A stretch of 64,000 nucleotides of DNA from Flagellimonas myxillae (GCF_023502235.1 NZ_JAMFLY010000003.1:1-64000), one strand, 5' to 3'; shown: positions 1 to 10,794, counted from the first letter of the stretch. Numbers and translations are program-made. Notes: generated by a model from the sequence alone, not told the origin.

Positions 1-10
1 TACAATCACA

Positions 11-37
11 AGCACCTCAACTAGGGGTGCTTTTTTT
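11..37 (+). terminator. Intrinsic terminator of a gene upstream of the window
   Basis: AGCACCTC (11-18) pairs with GGGGTGCT (24-31) across a five-base loop, and seven Ts follow. The orientation fits the end of a plus-strand transcript that enters from the left of the window. Nothing else is recognisable before the first gene. Confidence 0.75.
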
Positions 38-100
38 ATGGGGTTCGCTTTCGGGTGTAAACTTTTATGAGGAACTTGGGCTAAATCAAAAAAAGAAGTC

Positions 101-811
101 ATGGATTTAAAAGGAAAAGTAGCTTACATTACGGGAGGCACCAAAGGTATTGGTTATGGCATTGCGGAATGTCTATTAAAAGAAGGCATGAAAGTGGCCA
201 TTAGTGGCCGCAATAACATTGGCGTTGATGAAGCGGTCAAATCTTTGGGATATTCCGGGAATGTGCTTGGGCTTCAGTCCGATGTATCCACGCTATCTGA
301 TCAAATTAACGCTGTTGATTCCATTTTGGATCTTTGGGGGCGTTTGGACCTGGTTGTGGCAAATGCAGGAGTAGGACATTTTGCCCCAGTCTACGAACTG
401 GGAGAAAAAGAGTGGCATCAAATGATGGACACCAATCTTACCGGAGCGTTTTTTACCTTAAAGGCTTCCGTAGACGCTCTCAAAAAATCAGAGGGATATT
501 ATATGACCATTGCAAGCTTGGCCGGAACCAACTTTTTTGCACAAGGAGCAGGCTATAATGCTACAAAATTTGGGGTCGTAGGATTTACCCAAGCAGCTAT
601 GTTGGATTTGAGAAAGTACAATGTAAAAGTGACCACGATCATGCCAGGGTCAGTATCCACCCATTTTAATGGCAATGAACCATCGGAAAAAGATGCTTGG
701 AAAATTCAATCGGCGGATATAGGAAAACTGGTTGTCGACCTTTTGCATATGCACCCGAGAACGCTGCCCAGTAAAATAGAGGTGAGGCCTACACGACCGG
801 ACTTAAAATAG
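101..811 (+). CDS. Short-chain dehydrogenase/reductase (SDR)
   Basis: 236 residues, the usual length of a classical SDR. The NAD(P)-binding glycine motif TGGTKGIG lies at residues 11-18, the structural NAG motif at about 88, the catalytic serine in TIASLAG near 138 and the Tyr-x3-Lys pair in GYNATKFG near 151. The family reduces or oxidises alcohols, ketones and sugars in the cytosol; the substrate cannot be read from the sequence. The gene is monocistronic as far as can be seen. Its stop codon abuts the stop of the convergent nuclease gene with no bases between, so no separate terminator fits there. Confidence 0.9.
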   Translation: MDLKGKVAYITGGTKGIGYGIAECLLKEGMKVAISGRNNIGVDEAVKSLGYSGNVLGLQSDVSTLSDQINAVDSILDLWGRLDLVVANAGVGHFAPVYELGEKEWHQMMDTNLTGAFFTLKASVDALKKSEGYYMTIASLAGTNFFAQGAGYNATKFGVVGFTQAAMLDLRKYNVKVTTIMPGSVSTHFNGNEPSEKDAWKIQSADIGKLVVDLLHMHPRTLPSKIEVRPTRPDLK

Positions 812-3538
812 TTATGTATCCTTTTCCTCAAAAGGGATGTTGGGGTTGCAGATATCCAGAATTAATTGCTGAAGGTAACTTTCGAATTTGACCAATACCT
901 CCTTGTCGATGGTCTGGGTTGCCGAGGAAAATGGAAGAAACCCTTGTCCCAAATTCTTAAAGGTGTATATACCGGCAATCATAGTATCCTGTCCAAATTT
1001 TCTTTGGTACAAATAGGCATAGCACAACAACTGAAAAGCCTTGCTCTTATCATAATTGGTAATCAGCTCGTCCCAATCTTTTACCTTGACATTTTTTGGT
1101 TCAACCTTTCCGGTTTTATAATCTACAATCCGTAATTGGCCATCAATTTGGTCCACTCTGTCCAATGTCCCCTTTAATTTGATGGGAAACCCAAGGCCAG
1201 GAACCTCAATCTCGATTTCATATTTCTCTTCCAAGGCCAAGATTTTAATTTCATGCCTTTGAATTTCCTTCAGTTCCAGATCTAAAAAGTTGTTGAGGTA
1301 TTTTAGAACCACTTGGAACACCAAAAGATATCTTCCTTTTTGAATATCGACTCCTGGAAGGATTTCCTTGAACTTGGATTTTACCACGTCGGTTACCTCA
1401 TTCCTTAGGCCATCTATGTTCTCCTTGGAAAGTGTTGTGTTGATTAGCGGATCATATAATTTTTCAAGACTATCGTGAATGATGGTTCCGAAGGTATTGG
1501 CCGCAATAGTTTCCTCAACATCCTCTGTATCGTATATTTTAAGGATGTTCCTTTTGTAGAAGTCCATTGGGTTCCTAACATAGTTAGTGAGGGAAGTTGG
1601 TGAAAACCCTCTACTGGCAAAAGCGGTTATGTCCTTGAGGAGACTTTCACTTTTTTCAATCCGACATGTATCGGTGGGGACAATTTCGACGGACGGAGAG
1701 GCAATGGAATGGGTAAGGTTATTGGCAATATTACCATCTGCCAACAGTTGTGAGATCAACCTGCTTTTTTCTCCCCCTTCCAAAACATCCGGTTCTGTGT
1801 TGTAAAGCAGATGAACGTTTTTGGCTCGTTGTATCAAACGGTAAAAATGATAAGTGTAAATAGCGTCTTTTTCCTTGTATGTGGGCAATCCAAATTCCCG
1901 TTTTACATCGAATGGGAAGAAGGAATTATTGGATTTTCCCGAGGGCAGAATACCTTCGTTGACCGAGGCAATGATGACTGTTTCAAAATCAAGGTTTCTA
2001 CTTTCGAGCATGCCCATAATCTGCAAGCCCGAAAGTGGTTCACCTACAAAATCTGCCGTTTCTGATGCGGCCAGTTGTTTAAAAAAGCCCTTGATGGACT
2101 TGAGGGCGGTGAGAAAGGTTACCTTCTCTATTTGCTGTTTTAACTGGTTGAACAGATTGTAGAACCGGTATAAATATTCCAGCTCTATCTGTGCTTTGTT
2201 TTGCTGATGGATTGACTTTAACTTTTGGATGAGCAAAAGGCAGTGATCTATCCAATTCGCTGCAGTTGGATTACTGTTGGGGAATATCAGAGAAATAAGT
2301 TCCGTTTGATGCGCATAGTTCTGAAAATATCCTTGATGCAGATAGAGCCGATTGTTTTGTTTGATATCTTTTGTTATCATGGACACGATATCCACTTCTT
2401 CGTACAGTGATAAGGTGTTGGTGAAGGGATTGGAGAAAAAGGAAAGGATATCGGCATAAAACCAACCTTTTTCGGTGGATGATAACTGAAGGTCCAAATG
2501 GGATAAAAAGAAGGAGTACAACACCGTTTTGTTCAAAGGTTGCCCCATGGTAATGTTTACCTGCTGTATAGCTGATGGGATGGCTTGAAGTGTCGGATTC
2601 AACAATGTTTCATCTGCCAGGACCAACGCTGTGTTTTGAAGCCCAACTGTTGAATCCATATGAATTTGTGACAATAGGTTTCCAATATATTGAGCTTGGC
2701 TTATGCTTTTTGGAACGCCTGTTATGGAAATATTCTTTGGGCCTAAAAAATTGTCTTGGATTCCACGGAGTGGCTGGTCTTGGTAATACCCCCAGTGCTG
2801 TTTATAGCCTCGAATAAAAAGACCGGCATCGTGAATGGTGTCTTCCAGAAAATAGGAGTCAATATCCCAATAGATGGTATTGCTAGGATGTGACAAATAG
2901 TGTTGTATTATTTGCTCTTCAGCGGTATTGAGCGCATTAAAACCGATAAATACGATAGGCGCCTCCTCAAAAAGAACGGCACCAGAAGCAACGTTTTCGG
3001 CCGCTGTTCTGTAGATAAGGCCTTGATTCCCTTTTCGCTCCTGCAGAAGTTGGGAGCTGAAGGCATTGTACAAGCCATGAAGATTGTTCCAAAATTTAAG
3101 ATAGTTACGAACCAGTTCTGAAGTGTTATTTTGTAGCGACCAATGGTTGAGCTCCTTTACTGCGGACATATAGGAGAGAATATCCTTGGGAGGGATAAGA
3201 TACCGATCTATTTCGTTAAAATCCTGTAACAAGGTTTGTCCCCATTTAAGAAACGTATCAAAATCGTCGGGATCCTGGGCTATTGTTTGGCGATACACCC
3301 CATACAGGCGCAGAAGAAGATCTACGTTGGATGCTGTGGATAGGCCAGAGATTTTCGTGATAAAATCTTCAATGGAAAGTATTCGAGGACCAAATACACT
3401 TTTGCCCAGTACTTTGGAGATATGTTTTTTAAGAAAGGTACCAGACCGTTTACTTGGGAGTACAAAGGTGCAATTTGGAATATTGACCTGCTTTGAATGA
3501 AGGTCCTTTAATACATATTCGAGAAAGCTGTTTTGCAT
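812..3538 (-). CDS. AddB-like PD-(D/E)XK nuclease subunit
   Basis: 908 residues. The C-terminal part carries a RecB-type nuclease core: a Lys-Gly-Thr-Leu-Asp strand, then IVDYKTGK, the catalytic Asp and Lys of the PD-(D/E)XK fold. The N-terminal part (TFVLPSKRSG near residue 24) resembles the degenerate helicase domain of AddB/RexB without an intact ATP-binding loop. With the UvrD-type helicase-nuclease at 6286-9405 it probably forms the enzyme that resects double-strand breaks for RecA. I see no C-terminal cysteine cluster of the sort that holds an iron-sulfur centre in Bacillus AddB. ompA and kbl lie between the two subunits. The ATG at 3538 follows the ompA terminator closely. Confidence 0.85.
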   Translation of the reverse strand: MQNSFLEYVLKDLHSKQVNIPNCTFVLPSKRSGTFLKKHISKVLGKSVFGPRILSIEDFITKISGLSTASNVDLLLRLYGVYRQTIAQDPDDFDTFLKWGQTLLQDFNEIDRYLIPPKDILSYMSAVKELNHWSLQNNTSELVRNYLKFWNNLHGLYNAFSSQLLQERKGNQGLIYRTAAENVASGAVLFEEAPIVFIGFNALNTAEEQIIQHYLSHPSNTIYWDIDSYFLEDTIHDAGLFIRGYKQHWGYYQDQPLRGIQDNFLGPKNISITGVPKSISQAQYIGNLLSQIHMDSTVGLQNTALVLADETLLNPTLQAIPSAIQQVNITMGQPLNKTVLYSFFLSHLDLQLSSTEKGWFYADILSFFSNPFTNTLSLYEEVDIVSMITKDIKQNNRLYLHQGYFQNYAHQTELISLIFPNSNPTAANWIDHCLLLIQKLKSIHQQNKAQIELEYLYRFYNLFNQLKQQIEKVTFLTALKSIKGFFKQLAASETADFVGEPLSGLQIMGMLESRNLDFETVIIASVNEGILPSGKSNNSFFPFDVKREFGLPTYKEKDAIYTYHFYRLIQRAKNVHLLYNTEPDVLEGGEKSRLISQLLADGNIANNLTHSIASPSVEIVPTDTCRIEKSESLLKDITAFASRGFSPTSLTNYVRNPMDFYKRNILKIYDTEDVEETIAANTFGTIIHDSLEKLYDPLINTTLSKENIDGLRNEVTDVVKSKFKEILPGVDIQKGRYLLVFQVVLKYLNNFLDLELKEIQRHEIKILALEEKYEIEIEVPGLGFPIKLKGTLDRVDQIDGQLRIVDYKTGKVEPKNVKVKDWDELITNYDKSKAFQLLCYAYLYQRKFGQDTMIAGIYTFKNLGQGFLPFSSATQTIDKEVLVKFESYLQQLILDICNPNIPFEEKDT

Positions 3539-3550
3539 GGATTAAAAATA

Positions 3551-3584
3551 AAAAAGGCTCCCGATATTATCGGGAGCCTTTTTT
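3551..3584 (-). terminator. Intrinsic terminator of the OmpA gene
   Basis: GGCTCCCGAT (3556-3565) and ATCGGGAGCC (3569-3578) form a perfect 10-base-pair stem with a three-base loop, flanked by an A run on one side and a T run on the other, so it could work in both directions. It lies 25 bases past the ompA stop and just before the AddB-like start. Confidence 0.9.
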
Positions 3585-3609
3585 CAAAGAAACTTTAAGT
3601 TCCTCTTTA

Positions 3610-4968
3610 TTATTTGATCAAGTTGATTTCAACTCGTCTGTTTTGCGTTCTACCAGCTCTTGTGTTGTTGGTAGCGATAGGCTTGTCCTCACCGTATCCG
3701 ATAGCAGTCAATCTACCTGCAGAAATTCCTTTGTCAATCAAGAAATCACGAACGGAGTTAGCTCTCTTTTCAGATAGGGATTGGTTCAATTTAGAACTAC
3801 CTACACTATCAGTGTGACCTTCAACGGTAAACTTAGCGTTAGGATACTCGTTCAAGATTTGGATGATATCAACCATAACTGAAGTAGACTCAGCTTTGAT
3901 GGAAGATTTACCAGTATCGAACAAGATAGTTCTAGCGTAGTCGTTCAACTGCTTCTGAACTTCTTCAGTAACTTCAGGACAACCGTTGTTGGCAACTGTA
4001 CCAGCTACGTCAGGACACTGATCGTCTTTGTCAAGTACGCTGTCACCATCTTTATCTGGCCATGGGCATCCGTTGTTCTCAGCAGGACCAGCTTCGTTAA
4101 CACACTGATCATCTTTGTCAGCTACACCGTCACCGTCAGCATCAGGACAACCGGCCAAAGCAGCAAGTCCAGCTTCGCTTGGACAAGCGTCATCTTTGTC
4201 AGCAATTCCGTCACCATCAGCGTCAGGACAACCGTTCATTTCTTTAGAACCAGCTTCGTTAGGGCAGCTATCTTTGCTATCCTCGATTCCGTCACCGTCA
4301 GCATCAGGACAACCGTTGAAAGCTTCCAAACCAGCTACTTCTGGACAAGCATCGTCCTTGTCGTAAATTCCGTCACCATCAGTATCGGTACCACCGAATT
4401 TGATGCTGATACCTGCCATGTGCTGGAAGTGTCTTACTAGGTAATCTTCGAAAGCATGCTTGTATTGGGTTTGAAGGGTAAGACCGATATTTTCGGAAAA
4501 CCATACGTTTACACCAATACCACCGTTAACTGTACCAGCTCCAATTTCATCAACCCAAGTGTAACCACCACCAATCTCTGCAAAAGGATCAATTGTAGTG
4601 TTTCTTAGGAAGTTGTATTTGATGGTACCATCAACAGCGTAGTGAGAAAGATCATCAATTGACTGATCTCCATTTTTCTCAAGTCTGTTCAAGGAACCAC
4701 GTGCTCCAATGGAGAATCCATCTCCTACATATTTAGAAACAGCCACATATGATACGGAAGGCAAGATGTTCCAGTGATCAGATACATTAAAGTACTCATC
4801 AAATAACGTAGTACTTGATGCTGGGTTGTTCTCATCGTTTGTAGGGTAGGTGTCAATGGCGTTTACCCCAAAACTGATCTGCCATGGATTATTCTCGTCT
4901 TGCGCTTGTACGTTGTTAAAACCCAAAAAGACTAGGGCAACAACTAATAATTTGCTAAGATGTTTCAT
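3610..4968 (-). CDS. OmpA-family outer-membrane protein with thrombospondin type-3 repeats
   Basis: 452 residues from the ATG at 4968; the reading frame extends two codons further only through a TTG. A signal peptide (hydrophobic core about 8-18, cleavage after NVQAQ) is followed by an eight-strand beta-barrel type domain, then calcium-binding TSP3 repeats (DxDGDGIxDxxDxCP, about residues 195-330), then a C-terminal OmpA domain with [19 protein letters not shown] and NRRVEI that binds peptidoglycan. This is the major-porin architecture common in Flavobacteriaceae. It has a textbook promoter and its own terminator, which suggests a strong single-gene transcript. Confidence 0.95.
   Translation of the reverse strand: MKHLSKLLVVALVFLGFNNVQAQDENNPWQISFGVNAIDTYPTNDENNPASSTTLFDEYFNVSDHWNILPSVSYVAVSKYVGDGFSIGARGSLNRLEKNGDQSIDDLSHYAVDGTIKYNFLRNTTIDPFAEIGGGYTWVDEIGAGTVNGGIGVNVWFSENIGLTLQTQYKHAFEDYLVRHFQHMAGISIKFGGTDTDGDGIYDKDDACPEVAGLEAFNGCPDADGDGIEDSKDSCPNEAGSKEMNGCPDADGDGIADKDDACPSEAGLAALAGCPDADGDGVADKDDQCVNEAGPAENNGCPWPDKDGDSVLDKDDQCPDVAGTVANNGCPEVTEEVQKQLNDYARTILFDTGKSSIKAESTSVMVDIIQILNEYPNAKFTVEGHTDSVGSSKLNQSLSEKRANSVRDFLIDKGISAGRLTAIGYGEDKPIATNNTRAGRTQNRRVEINLIK
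3985..4395 (-). repeat. Thrombospondin type-3 repeats inside the OmpA gene
   Basis: Five or more imperfect in-frame units of about 60-70 bases encode Asp-rich repeats ending in CP or CPD. They are internal coding repeats that bind calcium in this family and not a separate element. Confidence 0.85.
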
Positions 4969-5002
4969 GCTCAAAATTTTAAGTTTAAGTGTTTATCAGC
5001 AG

Positions 5003-5034
5003 CAAATGTAAGTTGTTAAGACTTATTAACAAAA
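5003..5034 (-). promoter_or_regulatory. Promoter of the OmpA gene (-33/-7 type)
   Basis: On the minus strand TTTTG (5030-5034) is followed after exactly 19 bases by TACATTTG (5003-5010) and a C. This matches the Bacteroidota primary sigma consensus without mismatch. A start about 6 bases on would leave a leader of roughly 29 bases. It serves as a local reference for judging other promoters in the window. Confidence 0.85.
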
Positions 5035-5072
5035 TCAATTTTTCTTTTTTTTTGGCGCATTACATAGAACTT

Positions 5073-6275
5073 TTAGTGCATTTCAACGATTTTTAATGCT
5101 TTTCCAACTTCAGTAAAGGCAGCGATGGCTTTGTCCAAATGTTCCTTCTCGTGGGCCGCCGATAATTGTACCCGGATTCTGGCCTTTCCTTTGGGGACCA
5201 CCGGATAAAAGAATCCGATGACATATATTCCTTTTTCGAGCAACATATCCGCCATTTGCTGCGATAATTTGGCATCGTAGAGCATTACCGGTACGATTGC
5301 TGAGTCCCCATCAATTATATCGAACCCAGCTTTTTTCATGCCTTCTTTAAAGTATTCGGTGTTTTTTTGAAGTTTGTCCCGGAGGGTTGTATCCTTGTCC
5401 AACATCTCAAAAACCTTAATCGAAGCCCCTACAATGGCTGGTGCAAGCGAGTTGGAGAACAAGTATGGGCGAGAGCGTTGCCGAAGTATTTCTATGATTT
5501 CCTTTTTCCCGGTGGTATAACCACCCATAGCTCCACCCAAAGCTTTTCCAAGGGTACCCGTAATAATGTCTATGCGGTCCAGTACCCCTTTTTCTTCGAG
5601 GGTACCCCGTCCGGTTTCACCAATAAACCCAGCGGAATGACATTCGTCAATCATCACAAGGGCATCGTATTTATCCGCCAAATCACAGATTTTGTCCAAA
5701 GGTGCCAATAAACCATCCATGGAAAACACCCCGTCCGTGACAATAATTCTAAACCGCGAACCATCCGCATGGCTTTGCTTGAGTTGGGTTTCCAATTCTT
5801 CCATATCATTATTGGCATATCGGTAACGGCTTGCTTTGCATAGGCGAACCCCATCAATTATGGAAGCATGGTTCAGGGAATCAGATATAATGGCGTCCTC
5901 TGCCGTAAGCAAAGGTTCAAAAACACCGCCATTGGCATCAAAGGCCGCGGCATATAATATGGTATCCTCCGTACCATAAAAATCTGCGATTTTTTGCTCC
6001 AATGTTTTATGGATATCCTGGGTGCCACAAATAAATCGAACAGAAGACATTCCAAAACCATGGGTGTCCAAGGTGTCTTTTGCGGCTTGGATAACATCGG
6101 GGTGGGACGAAAGCCCCAAATAATTGTTGGCGCAAAAGTTGATCACCTCTTCTCCTGTCGATATTTTGATCACTGCATCTTGCGGGGAAGTGATTATCCG
6201 TTCTTTCTTAAAAAGGCCGGCCTCTTTAATGTTGTCCAACTCTTGGGATAAGTGTTCTTTTAGTTTTCCGTACAT
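5073..6275 (-). CDS. kbl: Glycine C-acetyltransferase (2-amino-3-ketobutyrate CoA ligase)
   Basis: 400 residues, alpha-oxoamine synthase family of PLP enzymes. It converts 2-amino-3-oxobutyrate plus CoA into glycine plus acetyl-CoA, the second step of threonine breakdown through threonine dehydrogenase. Visible signatures are [14 protein letters not shown] near the N-terminus, [13 protein letters not shown] with the PLP-contacting Asp and His, and the Schiff-base lysine in [16 protein letters not shown]. It starts 10 bases after the AddA-like gene, so the two are probably co-transcribed although functionally unrelated. No threonine dehydrogenase gene is in the window. Other family members (BioF, serine palmitoyltransferase) are less likely given the close match to Kbl. 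Confidence 0.93.
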   Translation of the reverse strand: MYGKLKEHLSQELDNIKEAGLFKKERIITSPQDAVIKISTGEEVINFCANNYLGLSSHPDVIQAAKDTLDTHGFGMSSVRFICGTQDIHKTLEQKIADFYGTEDTILYAAAFDANGGVFEPLLTAEDAIISDSLNHASIIDGVRLCKASRYRYANNDMEELETQLKQSHADGSRFRIIVTDGVFSMDGLLAPLDKICDLADKYDALVMIDECHSAGFIGETGRGTLEEKGVLDRIDIITGTLGKALGGAMGGYTTGKKEIIEILRQRSRPYLFSNSLAPAIVGASIKVFEMLDKDTTLRDKLQKNTEYFKEGMKKAGFDIIDGDSAIVPVMLYDAKLSQQMADMLLEKGIYVIGFFYPVVPKGKARIRVQLSAAHEKEHLDKAIAAFTEVGKALKIVEMH

Positions 6276-6285
6276 AGTTATTTGT

Positions 6286-9200
6286 TTAAAGGAAAAGGGG
6301 TTTTATTTCGTGGTCAATATATACAATAATAATATGTCCAAGGGTATAGCCCATGGTTTTTAATGCGTCCGCATATTCCATGATCTGCGCTTTGTGCGAA
6401 GGGGAAGGTTTTCCCGTTTTGTAATCCATAATTGTGGCTTCACTTCCCTTCAGAACAATACGGTCCGGTCGCAGGATTTTTCCATCTTCCATTAATATTT
6501 CCTGTTCGTTCAGCACCTGAAATTCTGATGTGAAATATGCACTTAATTGCGGATGCCGGACCACCTCCTTAATTTTTTGGGAAACAAATTCATAAGACGC
6601 TTTCGGGAGTTCCCCATTTTCTTGAAGTTGTTCCAACACTTTTGGGATGTCTCCCACTGTTTCGATTTGACTTAAAACATGATGGATCAGGTTCCCGTGC
6701 TCCATAGCTTTTTGCTGTTCCTCGTCCCATAAACTTCCCAAGCGGGTCGAAATTACAAACCCTTGATCTCCTTTGCCCCGTGAAACAAATGGAATATGGG
6801 AGCTTTTCAAACTTCCGTCAGATGAGTTTTCCATACCTGAAGGCAACGCCCCAAATGCATAGGTATCCTGTTGTTCCAATCCTTGATGTTGAAGAAAGTA
6901 ACGGAACAGATCAGCATACGATGAACATTGATCCGGCGAGCTAACGGCCTTACCGGATTCTGAAAAGACAAAAAGTCCTTTTTCGGCTCGAGTAAGGGCA
7001 ACATACAGCACATTCATGGCGTCGAGCTCGGTCTTTTCTTCCTCCTCTAGAAAAACCGAGGATGCAACATCATTGTATTGCGACATTTCCTTTTTGGTAT
7101 TGATAAGGAATTCATCTAGACCCAACTCTTTTTCTGAATCGGTGGCCGGCAACCATGATTTTTTACCCCTTCCTGAGGTGTCTATTCTGGCATTGGCAAA
7201 GGGAAAGATCACAATGGGAAACTCAAGCCCCTTGGATTTATGAATGGTCATGATCTTTATCGCATCAATGTGTTCTGGTGCGGCGATGGACAATTTGTCC
7301 TTTTTTTGTTCCCAATACTTAAGAAAAGCATGCACTCCCGGACCTTCACGCTTTTCAACGATCAAAACCTCATCCAACAGAAAAGTTAAATAGGCATGGG
7401 ATTGGTGTGAAAGATCAAATTGCACTATGGCACGCTCTAGAATGGCAAGCACGGAACGGCTTTTTAGTTCTTGAATGGAGAAACCACAGGCTTCAGACAA
7501 GAGTTCTTCTATTTGATTTAGGTGCGAAGCAATAAAATGATGTACATCCGGTTTGTTTCGGGATAAATAGAGCAATAGTTCGTATGCTGATTCTTGGTCA
7601 TTGGGGTTTTCCACAACCTTTAACAGGGAAATTAGAAAAGCAACGGTTGGACTTGCCTTTAGCAATAGGGATTCAGAGGAAATAATGGGAACCTGGTGTT
7701 CCGAGAGAAAGTTGGCCAACAATGATCCATGGTCGTTCTTGCGCACCAGAATACAGATATCCGAATATCGGTAGTCCTTTTGGCGAACCTCTTGGATGGT
7801 TTGCAGTACTTGTTCGCAATAGGCCGCATCTTTGTTTTCCACCTCATCCCCTAAAAACGAAAGCTGAACATATCCGCCTTTTTTTGCCGTGGGTTTTTGC
7901 TGGCATCCTTGCAAAAAGAGCTTGCGGTAATCCTCATTTTGTAAAAATGGGGCAACAACATTGAAAAAGCGATTGTTGAACTGGATGATTTCATCATAGC
8001 TTCTCCAATTGGTGTCCAAGGAAAACAGCTCGGGCCTTATGGAAAATGGTTGGTCCTTTTGGTTGATTAGATCAAGCAGCTGTTCGGCCCTACCTCCCCG
8101 CCATCGATAGATGGCCTGTTTTACATCTCCTACCAAGAATAAGGAACCATGTTCGTTTTTCTCGTTAACACTTTCGAGGGCGTTACCGATCAGCGGCACT
8201 AAATTTTCCCATTGTACCTGGGAGGTGTCCTGGAATTCGTCAATAAAGTAATGTCGGTACTTTTCGCCCATGCGTTCGTAGATAAAGGGGACCGGTTGGT
8301 TTCGTACTTGTTTGGACAAAAGGGTGTTCAGGGCCGAGATGGGAATAACTTCCCGGTCGAGTTCAATGCTTTTTATTTCCCTGGCGATTTCGTTCAACAG
8401 CGTTAATGGAACGATATTACCATAGATGTTTTTCAGGTAGCTTCGCTGAAAAAGGATTTTTTTGATGCCTGAAAACTTATCGAATACAAACTGGCATAAT
8501 TGTGTAGTATCCCGCTTGTCCGCAGTCTTTAAGATACGCCCCTCTTGAAGTGAATCCTCCAATTTGTTTGCGTACAAAGCCCTGGTGTTGAACTCCCCAT
8601 TTACTACTTTCTTAAAATGGTTGGGAAGGGTTTTTCTTGGGAAATCTTCATGTAGAAAGCCTTGCTTTTCAATTTCGACAAGGACCTCATCGGCTTTTTT
8701 AATGGCACTTGCCTCGAGCTCCTTGATCTGTTTCGAAATTTGGCGTTGGACCTGTTTAAAATCTCCAAGGGTTTTAGATTTTAAGGAGTCAAGGTGGTTC
8801 GAATGGCCTTCTTGAAAAAGTAATTTTCCTATTTCTGCCAGATCTCGGCTAATGTCCCAACTTTTGTCCTCATCAATTTTCTCCAACGAAAAAGCGATCA
8901 AGGCTTGGGTAAGGTCATCGTCCCCGCTCGCCCGATCTAGCAAACGTCCGACAGCCTCGTGCAGTAAAAGATCGGTGTCCAGTTCCACTTCAAAATTTTG
9001 GGAAAGCTGTAAGTCCCGTGCAAAGGTTTTAATGATCTTGTGGTTGAACTTGTCAATCGTGGAGATTTCAAAAAAGGAATAGTTGTGCAAAATATGCTGT
9101 AGCACAATTTTGGCCCTTTGCTGTAACTGCTGTTCACTAAAACCCAATTCTTGGCAGATTTCATTAAAAAGGGAACCTCTGTCTGTGGACTGCTTATCCT

Positions 9201-9405
9201 TGCCAAATTCAAACAGACTATCAAGGATTCTGGACTTCATTTCACCCACTGCCTTATTGGTGAAGGTTATGGCTAAAATCTGTCGGAATTTTATGGGAGA
9301 GGCATCTTTCAGCAGCAATAAAAGATACTCCTTGGTCAAGGAATAGGTTTTACCGGAACCTGCAGATGCGCTGAATATTTTAAACTGGGAAGTCTCCAAA
9401 ACCAT
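6286..9405 (-). CDS. UvrD/AddA-type helicase-nuclease
   Basis: 1039 residues, superfamily 1A helicase. Walker A is [16 protein letters not shown] near residue 12, motif II is the [14 protein letters not shown] block, motif [16 protein letters not shown], motif [17 protein letters not shown] and motif [14 protein letters not shown]-terminal nuclease domain shows [10 protein letters not shown] followed by [10 protein letters not shown]. This is the AddA (RexA/RecB-like) arrangement: a 3'-5' helicase coupled to a PD-(D/E)XK nuclease for break processing and recombination. Its expected partner is the AddB-like protein at 812-3538. It is transcribed away from the dismutase gene and reads into kbl. 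Confidence 0.92.
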   Translation of the reverse strand: MVLETSQFKIFSASAGSGKTYSLTKEYLLLLLKDASPIKFRQILAITFTNKAVGEMKSRILDSLFEFGKDKQSTDRGSLFNEICQELGFSEQQLQQRAKIVLQHILHNYSFFEISTIDKFNHKIIKTFARDLQLSQNFEVELDTDLLLHEAVGRLLDRASGDDDLTQALIAFSLEKIDEDKSWDISRDLAEIGKLLFQEGHSNHLDSLKSKTLGDFKQVQRQISKQIKELEASAIKKADEVLVEIEKQGFLHEDFPRKTLPNHFKKVVNGEFNTRALYANKLEDSLQEGRILKTADKRDTTQLCQFVFDKFSGIKKILFQRSYLKNIYGNIVPLTLLNEIAREIKSIELDREVIPISALNTLLSKQVRNQPVPFIYERMGEKYRHYFIDEFQDTSQVQWENLVPLIGNALESVNEKNEHGSLFLVGDVKQAIYRWRGGRAEQLLDLINQKDQPFSIRPELFSLDTNWRSYDEIIQFNNRFFNVVAPFLQNEDYRKLFLQGCQQKPTAKKGGYVQLSFLGDEVENKDAAYCEQVLQTIQEVRQKDYRYSDICILVRKNDHGSLLANFLSEHQVPIISSESLLLKASPTVAFLISLLKVVENPNDQESAYELLLYLSRNKPDVHHFIASHLNQIEELLSEACGFSIQELKSRSVLAILERAIVQFDLSHQSHAYLTFLLDEVLIVEKREGPGVHAFLKYWEQKKDKLSIAAPEHIDAIKIMTIHKSKGLEFPIVIFPFANARIDTSGRGKKSWLPATDSEKELGLDEFLINTKKEMSQYNDVASSVFLEEEEKTELDAMNVLYVALTRAEKGLFVFSESGKAVSSPDQCSSYADLFRYFLQHQGLEQQDTYAFGALPSGMENSSDGSLKSSHIPFVSRGKGDQGFVISTRLGSLWDEEQQKAMEHGNLIHHVLSQIETVGDIPKVLEQLQENGELPKASYEFVSQKIKEVVRHPQLSAYFTSEFQVLNEQEILMEDGKILRPDRIVLKGSEATIMDYKTGKPSPSHKAQIMEYADALKTMGYTLGHIIIVYIDHEIKPLFL

Positions 9406-9517
9406 TTTCCCGCAAATTACGGATTACCAGCCTTAACTTAATATGGGATAGCATGAAATATATGGCATAAAGCCGTATTTTTACAGGAATCATTAATAAC
9501 TTAAAAACAATACAATT

Positions 9518-10126
9518 ATGGCTTTTGATTTACCAAAATTACCCTATGCATACGATGCCTTGGAGCCACATATAGATGCCAGGACCATGGAAATCCATCA
9601 TACCAAACACCACAATGGTTATACCACTAAATTGAACGGCGCCATTGCCGGAACCGATTTGGAAGGAAAGAGCATTGAGGATATTTTAACCGGGTTGGAC
9701 ATGTCCAATGGCGCGGTTAGGAACAACGGGGGTGGCTACTACAATCACTGTCTGTTCTGGGAGGTAATGTCTCCCGATGGCGGGGGTGCCCCAAGTGGGG
9801 ATTTGGCCGCTGCGATTGACGATGCCTTTGGTTCTTTCGATGCTTTTAAGGAGCAGTTCAGCGCTGCCGCCGGTACCCGATTTGGCTCTGGATGGGCATG
9901 GCTTTGTGTGCACAAAGGAGGGAAGTTGGAGATTTGCTCCACACCCAACCAAGACAACCCATTGATGCCGGATACCGGTTGTGCAGGACACCCAATTTTG
10001 GGCTTGGACGTTTGGGAACACGCCTACTATCTTAACTATCAGAACCGCAGACCCGATTATGTGGCCGCATTTTTTAATGTGATCAACTGGGACAAGGTTT
10101 CGGAAGGTTACGCAGGCAATAAATAG
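9518..10126 (+). CDS. Superoxide dismutase, Mn/Fe family
   Basis: 202 residues. It turns superoxide into oxygen and hydrogen peroxide in the cytosol. The metal ligands are visible: His27 (EIHHTKHH), His77 ([11 protein letters not shown]), Asp164 and His168 ([10 protein letters not shown]). Gly at 73 and Gln145 in TPNQDNPL are the residues typical of Mn-type or cambialistic enzymes; iron-type enzymes carry the active-site Gln earlier in the chain. I therefore lean to Mn or cambialistic and give no sodA/sodB symbol. Single gene with a strong terminator. Confidence 0.95.
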   Translation: MAFDLPKLPYAYDALEPHIDARTMEIHHTKHHNGYTTKLNGAIAGTDLEGKSIEDILTGLDMSNGAVRNNGGGYYNHCLFWEVMSPDGGGAPSGDLAAAIDDAFGSFDAFKEQFSAAAGTRFGSGWAWLCVHKGGKLEICSTPNQDNPLMPDTGCAGHPILGLDVWEHAYYLNYQNRRPDYVAAFFNVINWDKVSEGYAGNK

Positions 10127-10152
10127 TTAAAGATTATCATTCGATAATAAGG

Positions 10153-10178
10153 GGGCCGCTTTAGCGGCCCTTTTTTTT
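10153..10178 (+). terminator. Intrinsic terminator of the superoxide dismutase gene
   Basis: GGGCCGCT and AGCGGCCC form an eight-base-pair stem with a two-base loop, followed by eight Ts. It lies 27 bases after the stop codon. Confidence 0.92.
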
Positions 10179-10180
10179 GC

Positions 10181-10238
10181 GTCAGTTCGAGTGTCCCGAA
10201 CAAAGTTCGGGATGTATTGAGAACCCATCTCTCGAGAG
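10181..10238. repeat. REP-like intergenic palindromic element
   Basis: TCCCGAAC (10194-10201) and GTTCGGGA (10205-10212) form an 8-bp stem within a frame reading CAGTTCGAGTG ... TGTATTGAGAACC, followed by the palindrome CTCTCGAGAG (10229-10238). From memory the CAGTTCGAGTG/GAGAACC frame resembles a dispersed intergenic element of marine flavobacterial genomes. Only one copy is visible here, so the repeat status is inference. Confidence 0.45.
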
Positions 10239-10349
10239 GGGCCGCGGGTGTGTATGGCCGCAAAACCCCCATCCGTCAATTGAAAAGGAGTATCTGTCAA
10301 TTTACGGGGTACAAATAGCCCTTGTTCCTTTTCCTTTATGGTCGTAACC

Positions 10350-10700
10350 ATGAAGAAAGTCCTTTTCAAGCTAGATTTCTGTTTAGGTTTAGTTGCAGTT
10401 TTGTTGCTGAGTTGCTGCAGTACCAATGATGGCACTGACCCTATAAGACAAACCCAAATATTTAGTATTGATCCAACCAGTGGAACTGTTGGTGAATATG
10501 TGGTTATTGAAGGAAAGGATTTTGGAGACAGAATGGAAGGTAATATAGTAAAGTTTAATGGCGTTCAGGCTTCCATTTTAACCGCTAGTACCTCAAGATT
10601 GGTGGTTTATGTACCAACAAATGCAACCACGGGGCCAATTTCGGTAAAGGTAGATACTAGGATTGCTAAGAGTGAGGTAGACTTTATGGTAAAGCCATAG
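10350..10700 (+). CDS. Small IPT/TIG-domain lipoprotein
   Basis: 116 residues from the ATG at 10350; an ATG four codons earlier only adds MVVT before the charged start of the signal peptide. The signal peptide ends in a lipobox LLLSC with the lipidated Cys at 22. The rest is one IPT/TIG immunoglobulin-like fold: IFSIDPTSGTVGEYVVIEG, then NIVKFNGVQA and GPISVKV, the usual TIG strands. It is probably an outer-membrane-anchored surface protein of unknown partner. Many TIG proteins belong to SusE/SusF-like or adhesin systems, but no such genes are near. Followed by two hairpins. Confidence 0.85.
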   Translation: MKKVLFKLDFCLGLVAVLLLSCCSTNDGTDPIRQTQIFSIDPTSGTVGEYVVIEGKDFGDRMEGNIVKFNGVQASILTASTSRLVVYVPTNATTGPISVKVDTRIAKSEVDFMVKP

Positions 10701-10713
10701 AAATTCAAATAAA

Positions 10714-10768
10714 GAAGATGAAGCCCCTAGGTAAGAATGACTTATCCCATCTTCATAAAATATTTTTT
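10714..10768 (+). terminator. Probable terminator of the TIG lipoprotein gene
   Basis: GAAGATG (10714-10720) pairs with CATCTTC (10748-10754) and an inner GGTAAG pairs with CTTATCC with a one-base bulge; an AT-rich stretch ending in seven Ts follows. It begins 14 bases after the stop codon. Confidence 0.6.
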
Positions 10769-10794
10769 TGGGGTAATTGGATTTTTTTCATTTG

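Noticed and set aside
10127..10435. 102-residue minus-strand frame over the TIG lipoprotein start
   Set aside because: Overlaps a terminator, the REP-like element and the beginning of a lipoprotein gene with a clear signal peptide.
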